Under the pieces are notes generated by a model. The model worked only from the letters and a program-made list of their open reading frames with translations. It searched no databases and was not told where the DNA came from. Positions 33,981 through 39,275 of a DNA stretch of 39,275 nucleotides are shown here, one piece after another. Where the stretch lies: IMG/VR virus record IMGVR_UViG_3300008108_000179, positions 1 through 39,275 of that record; one strand, 5' to 3'. The position numbers and the translations under genes were made by a program. Positions within the stretch are counted from its first letter, which is position 1; every line of letters begins with the position of its first letter. This DNA is from a virus.

Positions 33981-35032
33981 TATTGGATATAGGCATTTAA
34001 TTCATAAGAATTCTTCATACCATAAACCTGAATATGTAGCATTTTTCTTTGAGGTTTACCATCTTTAGTTAATTCAATAGAAAATCTATTTGTTTTTCCC
34101 GGTGATGGTTTTCTAGGACCTACACCTATTTTTGTAAAAGCATCATCATTGTTTATTTCATATCCTTTTTTCTCCGCATAATTTCTAGCTGCTTCAATAG
34201 CTGATGTATATGATTTATGATATACTTCGTAATCCGATTTTGCTTCACTAACTACTTTCTTACTTGGAAATGATACCGTTGGTATATTTCCAAATGTTTT
34301 ATCAATTTTAGCATCAATACCAAATTTTGATTTTAACATCTTTACAACATCATTACCAAACTTTATATCAGTAAGTTTAAGATAAATGTAATTTCTATTA
34401 GGTGCATTTTCAACATGTCCTTTTACCATTTTTGCAGCATCGTATGATGTAAATACATCCTTAAATACTCCCGTACCCTGTCCTCTACCTTTGTTATATC
34501 CAACATAATATTTCCCATCTGATACGTTTACTCCTTGTAAGTAAGTACCCATACTATCGGAATATTGCATAATATATTTAGTACCATCCTGTCCAATGTG
34601 TTTATTATATTTAGGTATTCTATCCCACTCTTGCTTAGAGATGGTTTTTTTAAGCTTAACAGTTGCTTCGTTTACTAAATTTTCAAATTCCTCTCTTAGA
34701 TATGCAGGTGAATACTTATCATATTTTGCAGTACCATTCAGAATATTACCTCTAGCGTTTTTAGCAGGAGTGTTATATCCTGCTGCTTTTAATAGGTCTC
34801 CTTTTTGGAATCCTTTGGATGGGTTATCAACTAATGCAATAAATCCCCAAGCAGATTCCTGTCCACCTTTTCTATTTTTGTGAGTAATTCTTGCATACTT
34901 ACCACCACCAGAAGATACAGTGTATTCTTGGTCTGGAAATTGTTTGTTTAACTTATCAATAAACTTATCAATATCTCTTTTGATATCTTCGTTTAATGTT
35001 CCTTCGATTAATAATGATTTTAAAGATATCAT
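33980..35032 (-). CDS. Leader-tagged three-module protein, candidate internal head protein (350 aa)
   Basis: The leader M-I-S-L-K-S-L-L-I-E precedes three distinct modules. Module 1 (11-120) includes Y-T-V-S-S-G-G-G-K-Y-A-R-I and W-G-F-I-A-L-V-D. Module 2 (about 123-260) starts L-K-K-T-I-S-K-Q-E-W-D and includes D-G-T-K-Y-I-M-Q-Y. Module 3 (about 264-350) starts K-S-D-Y-E-V-Y-H-K-S-Y-T-S-A-I-E-A-A-R and ends L-H-I-Q-V-Y-G-M-K-N-S-Y-E-L-N. I recall modules like 2 and 3 as separate proteins in marine phages. Each junction carries a Glu-Ala step (L-V-N-E122-A and V-V-S-E263-A) resembling the leader's end, so this may be a fusion of once-separate tagged proteins. No enzyme motif found. Confidence 0.74.
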   Translation of the reverse strand: MISLKSLLIEGTLNEDIKRDIDKFIDKLNKQFPDQEYTVSSGGGKYARITHKNRKGGQESAWGFIALVDNPSKGFQKGDLLKAAGYNTPAKNARGNILNGTAKYDKYSPAYLREEFENLVNEATVKLKKTISKQEWDRIPKYNKHIGQDGTKYIMQYSDSMGTYLQGVNVSDGKYYVGYNKGRGQGTGVFKDVFTSYDAAKMVKGHVENAPNRNYIYLKLTDIKFGNDVVKMLKSKFGIDAKIDKTFGNIPTVSFPSKKVVSEAKSDYEVYHKSYTSAIEAARNYAEKKGYEINNDDAFTKIGVGPRKPSPGKTNRFSIELTKDGKPQRKMLHIQVYGMKNSYELNAYIQ

Positions 35033-35033
35033 T

Positions 35034-35690
35034 TTATTTCTTTACTTTGATTTTCCAATATGTACCAAATCCAACATAAGGTGAGAATGCTCCATTAGTT
35101 CCATCGGTAGTTCTATTATTAACACCAATACCCAATTGGTAGATTTTATCCTTCTTAGTTTTAAGTATTACACCAGCTCCAATTGCCGATACATAATCTT
35201 CTTTATTAAATCCTGCATTCAAACCATAATATACTTGATTCTTTGCAGGCTCTTTAACAATAAGTTCTTCTTTGATTACTCTTTCCTTTACTTTAGCATC
35301 CCAAGTTCTACCTAAGATTCTATTCTTTGTAATAGTATCGGTAAGAGCGATAGTTCCCAATCCACCATCTAATACCAATGTATCTTTGTAAACGATTTTA
35401 GCTAAGTAATCTTTTAGGATTGCTGCGCTATCTACATTTACCAATTCTTTAAGTACTAAAGTATCTACATCAATTACTTCATGTACAATATCTTTTCCTT
35501 TTTTAGTAACAACCTTTACTTTTTCAACTTCTACAGTATCTATTGTGTGTTTAATTACTTCATATTTTTTACCATCAATTCTGATAGTTCTTCCACCCGG
35601 CATAACTCCACCTGGGTTAAACCACTGTAATAAAATCCAAATTACCAATGCTACAATGGCAATATTCTTAAAATTAACGTATTTTTTCAT
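35034..35690 (-). CDS. Inner-membrane-anchored periplasmic protein with beta-rich C-terminus (218 aa)
   Basis: The N-terminus has a short basic stretch (M-K-K-Y) and one hydrophobic span at about residues 8-24 (K-N-I-A-I-V-A-L-V-I-W-I-L-L-Q-W-F), without a clear signal peptidase site, so it probably stays as an N-in anchor. Residues 35-145 are charged, with many Val/Asp/Lys and possible coiled-coil (V-E-K-V-K-V-V-T-K-K-G-K). The C-terminal 70 residues contain about four amphipathic strands with alternating Gly/aromatic residues (Y-Y-G-L-N-A-G-F; P-Y-V-G-F-G-T-Y-W), like part of an outer-membrane barrel. A protein spanning the periplasm could be a spanin-like lysis factor, but this is only topology. 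It heads the tagged-protein operon. Confidence 0.68.
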   Translation of the reverse strand: MKKYVNFKNIAIVALVIWILLQWFNPGGVMPGGRTIRIDGKKYEVIKHTIDTVEVEKVKVVTKKGKDIVHEVIDVDTLVLKELVNVDSAAILKDYLAKIVYKDTLVLDGGLGTIALTDTITKNRILGRTWDAKVKERVIKEELIVKEPAKNQVYYGLNAGFNKEDYVSAIGAGVILKTKKDKIYQLGIGVNNRTTDGTNGAFSPYVGFGTYWKIKVKK

Positions 35691-35708
35691 AATGTATTAT
35701 TTTTGTGT

Positions 35709-35716
35709 ATAAATAT
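35709..35716 (-). promoter_or_regulatory. Putative phage promoter element (ATATTTAT) of the tagged-protein operon
   Basis: The minus strand reads TTAA-ATATTTAT-ACACA, 19 nt before the ATG at 35690. It abuts the stop codon of the upstream gene, filling a 26-nt gap, the shortest gap to hold the element. It starts a seven-gene unit to 31597. Confidence 0.5.
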
Positions 35717-37186
35717 TTAAAAAACCATTTTAGAACCAATTTGGAAGTTATTCATCAAATTAAACTTTGGTTCTAATGACATAACCGCTTTATAGGATGC
35801 AGAAAATGCAAATCTTCTACTTAATCGGTAATCAAATCCGCTACCCACTATAAAACCAGGTGTTCTGGTTACCATAGTTGCCTGTGTGAATGTATTAAAA
35901 CTAATTGGAGAATTCATAAAGAAAACTTGCGGAGATATAGTAATCTTTTTATTGTATTGATATGGTTTAGTCCAAAATGCCACAAAAGATGTCATCAAAC
36001 TCAAGTCATAACCACTGCCATCCATCTTCTTCATCTCTAATCCAATTAAACCCACATTATAACCGTATGTTCCGTATTTTGGATGTGGTTTGATATAAGT
36101 GTATCCCAACATCTGCATTAACGTTCCTTTAAGGTATGCAGCCGTTACTGAGTATGAATGTATTGCGTTTAGTTTACCCTCTTCAAAGTCCATCTTTGTC
36201 ATACCACCACTTAATGCAAATTGGTCTAAGGTACTCCAAACTAATGCCGTAGCTGAATATGATTTATCACCCATTAGAGATGATTTAGAAATACCAGCAC
36301 TCATCATTACGGCATACTTTCCTTCCGCATCTTCCGTACCTGCTAAATCAGATGAAAGCATCATTGGATTAGCTCCAACTTTTTTCTCTTTCTTTTTTTC
36401 TTCTTTTTTCTTTTCTTCCTTCTTCTCCTCTTTCTTTTCCTCTTTAGATTCCTCTTTCTTTTCTTCCTTTTTTTCTTCCGATTTTGATTCTTCTTTCTTT
36501 TCCTCACTCTTGCTTTCGGATTTTGATTCTTCTTTAGATTCGGATTTACTTTCTGATTTTGTTTCAGATTTAGTTTCACTCTTTTGTTCCGATGAAGATG
36601 AACTACCTCCGCTAGATGAACTTCCCTCCGATGATGAACCACCACCTCCGGATGAAGATGATGAACTACTTGATGATGAACTACTACTTGAAGATGAAGC
36701 GGTTGAACCACTACTTGCTGGCGGTGGTGAAGATGATGTTGGTGGTGGAGTTGATGCCGCCGATGAAGCCGCTGCTGATGATGCTGAACTACTTGCGGCA
36801 GAACTTGCTGATGAAGATGCTGCTGAACTTGCAGCCGATGAAGCTGCAGAAGCGGCTGCTGATGCAGCTTGAGAAGTTGCCTGATTTACAGTTTGGTTTA
36901 CTGTCTGCTGAACAACTTGGTTTGTAGGACATCCCATAGTTGAGTATGCTGCATAAACTCCATTTAACCAAGCCTGAACTACCCCACTTTGAACTTCGGT
37001 TGGTGTGAATACTCGGACTTGATTATAAAAAGAAACTACCGCATTACCATTTATGTATTGGGTAGTTACTAATTTAATTTCACCTGTACACTTATCCTTA
37101 TACGTTTGGGTATAAGTTTGCCCTATCGCGTGTGAGCATAAAAATATTAGTGTGAATAGACAAAATAACGCTTTAAGTGTTTTCAA
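35717..37186 (-). CDS. Secreted Ser/Ala- and Lys/Glu-rich protein with C-terminal outer-membrane barrel (489 aa)
   Basis: Translation starts at TTG 37186-37184, preceded by AAAGGA with 6-nt spacing. No ATG precedes the signal peptide (residues 1-22, L-K-A-L-F-C-L-F-T-L-I-F-L-C-S-H-A-I-G before Gln). Residues 23-95 form a small domain with cysteines C33 and C86 that may pair. Residues about 100-280 are low complexity in blocks: Ala/Ser, a proline patch, a run of more than 15 Ser, Gly/Ser, then alternating Lys/Glu/Ser that could form a single charged helix. Residues 285-489 are a beta-rich domain with alternating strands ending in K-M-V-F, the terminal Phe typical of outer-membrane barrels. I infer an outer-membrane protein made during infection, with a long flexible segment. 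A role in blocking other phages is possible but unproven. Confidence 0.78.
   Translation of the reverse strand: MKTLKALFCLFTLIFLCSHAIGQTYTQTYKDKCTGEIKLVTTQYINGNAVVSFYNQVRVFTPTEVQSGVVQAWLNGVYAAYSTMGCPTNQVVQQTVNQTVNQATSQAASAAASAASSAASSAASSSASSAASSSASSAAASSAASTPPPTSSSPPPASSGSTASSSSSSSSSSSSSSSSGGGGSSSEGSSSSGGSSSSSEQKSETKSETKSESKSESKEESKSESKSEEKKEESKSEEKKEEKKEESKEEKKEEKKEEKKKEEKKKEKKVGANPMMLSSDLAGTEDAEGKYAVMMSAGISKSSLMGDKSYSATALVWSTLDQFALSGGMTKMDFEEGKLNAIHSYSVTAAYLKGTLMQMLGYTYIKPHPKYGTYGYNVGLIGLEMKKMDGSGYDLSLMTSFVAFWTKPYQYNKKITISPQVFFMNSPISFNTFTQATMVTRTPGFIVGSGFDYRLSRRFAFSASYKAVMSLEPKFNLMNNFQIGSKMVF
36379..36479 (-). repeat. Homopurine tract (minus strand) encoding the Lys/Glu block
   Basis: The minus strand is uninterrupted purine for 67 nt (36379-36445), then, after a 3-nt break, for another 31 nt (36449-36479). 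On the plus strand it is C/T only. This follows from AAA/AAG/GAA/GAG codons, but such mirror-like purine runs can form triplex DNA and slip during replication, so the length may vary between isolates. Confidence 0.85.
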
Positions 37187-37200
37187 AATTTATCCTTTGC

Positions 37201-38031
37201 TTAGAAATTCAAACCAACTCCAAATTGAGAATAACCTCTAATTGGTTCGTGGTCTAATTTCAAAGTAAAGTTTTTGAAATCTCTCATAGCTCCAATCTTA
37301 ATTGATGCAAACTCTGAATAAGATTTAGGGAAGGTGATTTCTCCAACAGCATCTTTGCCTCTCCATCTTACTCTTTCATTTCCAAAACCTAACATAGCAT
37401 GAACACCAGTTCTGCCAAATCTTTTACCAGCACCTAAATATATGCTTCTTTTTTTAACTAAATCATTTATTAATGGAAAATCAACTCTGGTGATTGTTCC
37501 ATAAGGAAAGAAAGTTGAACGGTCTATTTCATAAGTTGAACTGAAGTCCATTACAAAATATCCTCTATTACCAATTGTGAAGAAACCACCAATTTGTCTA
37601 TCAGTTGTTTTATGCAAACCAAAACTGATAATTGGTTTCTTACCTCTTATTGTATCTCTCTTACCATCTTCGTAAACATAAATTCTTTGTGGTTGACGGT
37701 AACCCCAATCATTCCAATAAAATGAAGGTGTGTAAAAGTTCCAACCAAATGCAGGTGCTCCCCACATATTCCATCTATTGAAACCCCATCCCCAACCCCA
37801 ATCATTCCATAACCAAGGGTTATTATTAATGATTATGTTAGAGCCAGGCTTTGTTTGTTGTGGTCTATTGAACTCTCTAGGTCCATCATTTCTCCACATA
37901 CTAATATCACTTCTCTGCCCTTGTACGGAAGGAGTTGATACTCTAGGTTGTGGTGGATTGCTTCTCCAAGAAGATACTTGGGAAAATGCTACCATAGGTA
38001 GTAACATTATTAATAATAAAATGTTTTTCAT
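37201..38031 (-). CDS. Secreted Trp-rich protein with C-terminal outer-membrane barrel (276 aa)
   Basis: A clear signal peptide (M-K-N-I-L-L-L-I-M-L-L-P-M-V-A-F-S before Gln18) leads to a Pro/Arg/Asn-rich, probably disordered stretch. Next is a Trp/Gly/Asn segment at about residues 70-115 (N-N-P-W-L-W-N-D-W-G-W-G-W-G-F-N-R-W). From about residue 130 there are roughly eight alternating strands (I-I-S-F-G-L-H-K, G-G-F-F-T-I-G, R-S-I-Y-L-G-A-G-K-R-F, A-M-L-G-F-G) ending in G-V-G-L-N-F with a C-terminal Phe, like a small outer-membrane barrel. A strong Shine-Dalgarno AGGAGG (38036-38041) lies 4 nt before the ATG, unusual in this window. It is first in a two-gene unit with 35717-37186. I recognise no specific family. 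Confidence 0.75.
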   Translation of the reverse strand: MKNILLLIMLLPMVAFSQVSSWRSNPPQPRVSTPSVQGQRSDISMWRNDGPREFNRPQQTKPGSNIIINNNPWLWNDWGWGWGFNRWNMWGAPAFGWNFYTPSFYWNDWGYRQPQRIYVYEDGKRDTIRGKKPIISFGLHKTTDRQIGGFFTIGNRGYFVMDFSSTYEIDRSTFFPYGTITRVDFPLINDLVKKRSIYLGAGKRFGRTGVHAMLGFGNERVRWRGKDAVGEITFPKSYSEFASIKIGAMRDFKNFTLKLDHEPIRGYSQFGVGLNF

Positions 38032-38035
38032 AGGT

Positions 38036-38041
38036 CCTCCT
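38036..38041 (-). promoter_or_regulatory. Strong Shine-Dalgarno site (AGGAGG)
   Basis: The minus strand reads AAAAAAGGAGGACCT directly before the ATG at 38031, with only 4 nt of spacing. Most genes here have A/T-rich leaders with no such site. The next gene in the unit also has one (AAAGGA, 37193-37198). Confidence 0.75.
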
Positions 38042-38054
38042 TTTTTAGTTACCT

Positions 38055-38062
38055 ATAAATAT
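38055..38062 (-). promoter_or_regulatory. Putative phage promoter element (ATATTTAT) of the outer-membrane protein unit
   Basis: The minus strand reads TTTT-ATATTTAT-AGGTAAC, 24 nt before the ATG at 38031, immediately after the terminator stem at 38067-38089. As at 13265, terminator then octamer marks a transcription-unit boundary. Confidence 0.55.
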
Positions 38063-38066
38063 AAAA

Positions 38067-38089
38067 AAAGGGAGTTTAATACTCCCTTT
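38067..38089 (-). terminator. Intrinsic terminator after the lipoprotein gene
   Basis: The minus strand reads AAAGGGAGT, a 5-nt loop and ACTCCCTTT followed by TTTTATATT: a perfect 9-bp stem with a 7-nt T run in total. It lies 7 nt after the lipoprotein stop at 38096. On the plus strand it is also followed by a T-rich stretch and might work in both directions. Confidence 0.85.
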
Positions 38090-38095
38090 ATTTTG

Positions 38096-39275
38096 TTAAT
38101 TACCTTTTGTTGGAAACCTAGTCCAACCATTTACCCATACAGGCTTATCTAATTCAGGTATTACAACATCTATCTCTTTATTATTCTTTGAAAGTGCCAA
38201 TGTTTTTAATTGTTCACTTGTTAAGATTGTAGTTGCTTTACTGATAAAGTTTAGTGTTGGATTGAATGTTCCTACTGAATTGTTTTCAAATACAGAAATC
38301 CCATCTTTTAGAAATCCTGCGGTTTCGTTACTTTCCAAACTTAAACCACCTTTCATCCAACCCCAAATTACACTATTCTTCATAGTAAATTGTGTACCTC
38401 TCCTAAATCTTAAACCTAAATTGTGGTTTGATAAAGAAGAAGCGTTATTAGGCCCCACTAAAATCATATTATAAAGTTTCGGATGAGTGTAAGGTTGAGC
38501 AGGTGAACCTGTTCCATCGTTGTCACATTCTACACCATTTCCAGCATCACCATTATCTACGAATTGTGGGTCTCTCTTTGCCACACCATTTGTGATTGTT
38601 CCAGTGAATCCAAAATCAAAATCAAAATCATCATCTGCGGTTGCAAATGCGTATAAGTTTCTAGGTGATACAGTTCCACCAAAGAATTCAAATGCATCAT
38701 CGTTAGCGTAAATAGTTTGAACATTCTCAATGATTGTTCCACTACCAACTCCACCTAATGTTAGTGCGTTAATTTCAGAGTTTGGCATTGCTGCAATACC
38801 AGCATATTCGATTCTTACAAAACGAAGAACCCCACTATTATCTAAATCGTTTGTTCCTCCAAATGGTCTACCAATACCACCTTCAATAGTTGGTTCAGTA
38901 GCTCTATTGGTTTTAGCCATACCCAATATTACAATACCACCCCAATCACCAGGTGCTCTTTGTCCTTCCGGTTTGCCTGATGTAAATACGATTGGTTTTG
39001 TTGGAGTTCCTTCTGCGATAATTTGTGCACCTCTTTCAATAATCAATGCACCTTTTTCAGCAATATCAGATACAATTGTTGTACCTGGCTGAATGATAAG
39101 ACGAGAACCATTTGTAATGTAAACATATCCTTTTAATGTCCACACTTTGTCTGAGGTTAAGGTGATAGTTTCTTGGTAAGTTCCGTTAAGTGTTGTTGTA
39201 AGTGGAACATTGATTGGTCTATCATCACCACCCAAGTCCTTATTACAACTTGCAAATAATCCTAATGCTAAAATA
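38096..39275 (-). CDS. Bacteroidota-type outer-membrane lipoprotein, right-handed beta-helix family (5' end cut by window)
   Basis: The frame is open at the right edge. The first visible residues, I-L-A-L-G-L-F-A-S-C-N-K-D, are the end of a lipoprotein signal peptide with lipobox L-F-A-S before the acylated Cys, so the start lies outside the window. The TTG at 39235 that would give a shorter product is internal. The body resembles a secreted family common in Bacteroidota: W-T-L-K-G-Y-V-Y-I-T-N-G-S, G-A-L-I-I-E-R-G-A-Q-I-I-A-E-G-T, P-I-V-F-T-S, G-D-W-G-G-I-V-I-L-G, E-I-N-A-L-T-L-G-G-V-G-S-G-T, A-F-E-F-F-G-G-T-V, likely parallel beta-helix turns. Role unknown; attachment at the outer membrane is inferred. 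It is the most host-like gene here. Confidence 0.85.
   Translation of the reverse strand, partial: ILALGLFASCNKDLGGDDRPINVPLTTTLNGTYQETITLTSDKVWTLKGYVYITNGSRLIIQPGTTIVSDIAEKGALIIERGAQIIAEGTPTKPIVFTSGKPEGQRAPGDWGGIVILGMAKTNRATEPTIEGGIGRPFGGTNDLDNSGVLRFVRIEYAGIAAMPNSEINALTLGGVGSGTIIENVQTIYANDDAFEFFGGTVSPRNLYAFATADDDFDFDFGFTGTITNGVAKRDPQFVDNGDAGNGVECDNDGTGSPAQPYTHPKLYNMILVGPNNASSLSNHNLGLRFRRGTQFTMKNSVIWGWMKGGLSLESNETAGFLKDGISVFENNSVGTFNPTLNFISKATTILTSEQLKTLALSKNNKEIDVVIPELDKPVWVNGWTRFPTKGN

Noticed and set aside
33980-35032. Shared leaders as Sec signal peptides
   Set aside because: They are only 10 residues long with alternating Lys and Leu and a terminal Glu, and have no hydrophobic core or cleavage box. 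The two real signal peptides at 37186 and 38031 look quite different.
36361-36711. Minus-strand frame giving a 116-residue Lys/Arg/His-rich product
   Set aside because: It is a shifted frame within the same low-complexity repeats, inside the better supported 489-residue gene.
36099-36872. Plus-strand open frame of 257 codons with very acidic, Ser/Asp/Glu-rich product
   Set aside because: It is the antisense shadow of the Lys/Glu- and Ser/Ala-rich coding repeats of the 489-residue protein. It has no promoter or operon context, and the opposite-strand gene has a clear signal peptide and barrel.
38096-39235. TTG at 39235 as the start of the beta-helix protein
   Set aside because: The frame continues to the right edge and encodes a lipobox (L-F-A-S-C) just upstream, so the TTG is an internal leucine.
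1-39275. tRNA genes, CRISPR arrays, insertion sequences, integrase or attachment sites
   Set aside because: I saw no cloverleaf with a T-loop motif, no regularly spaced repeats, no transposase or recombinase motifs. A covariance-model scan for tRNAs would be the decisive check.

Overview
The window looks like part of the genome of a large, strictly lytic-type, T4-related contractile-tailed phage (myovirus) infecting a member of the Bacteroidota. The phage assignment rests on recognisable T4-type baseplate proteins (gp25-like, gp6-like, gp5-like spike), a Mre11/Rad50-type recombination nuclease and a gp61-like primase. The host assignment is an inference. It rests on the low G+C content, A/T-rich translation starts mostly without Shine-Dalgarno sequences, and a lipoprotein at the right edge that belongs to a family typical of Bacteroidota outer membranes.

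Almost everything is transcribed on the minus strand, so biological order runs from right to left. From the right edge: (a) 39275-35034 is a cell-envelope block with a right-handed beta-helix lipoprotein (cut by the window), two secreted proteins with probable outer-membrane barrels, and an inner-membrane-anchored periplasmic protein. (b) 35032-31597 is a tightly overlapping cluster of five genes whose products share a 10-residue N-terminal leader (consensus M-I-x-L-K-S-L-L-x-E), followed by an Ntn-hydrolase-like gene. (c) 31545-27253 is the baseplate hub: coiled-coil protein, gp5-like spike, M15 peptidase and GH19 lysozyme. (d) 27201-15295 is the baseplate wedge and peripheral tail operon (gp25-like, gp6-like and several large fibrous proteins). 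(e) 15233-12307 holds three more virion proteins, two of them paralogous. (f) 12271-11453 holds small genes including a GIY-YIG nuclease. (g) 11387-7303 holds the primase and a single-chain Mre11-Rad50 fusion. (h) 7047 to the left edge is a giant tail-fibre gene whose 3' end is cut just as an S74-type chaperone domain appears to begin. The only plus-strand gene is a 58-residue ribbon-helix-helix protein at 7137-7313.

Two patterns tie the window together. First, every minus-strand gap of 26 nt or more carries one copy of the octamer ATATTTAT (one copy is ATATTTAC) 17-33 nt before the next start codon, and no shorter gap does. Together with three intrinsic terminators this divides the window into about ten transcription units. 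Second, the shared 10-residue leaders end in (L/M)-x-E. They resemble the T4 capsid-targeting sequence that is cut by the prohead protease. The simplest reading is that the cluster at 32406-35032 encodes internal head proteins that are packaged with the DNA and injected into the host. This is the most interesting candidate system here. It is an inference from leader similarity, not shown.

I saw no tRNA, rRNA, CRISPR array, insertion sequence or integrase.
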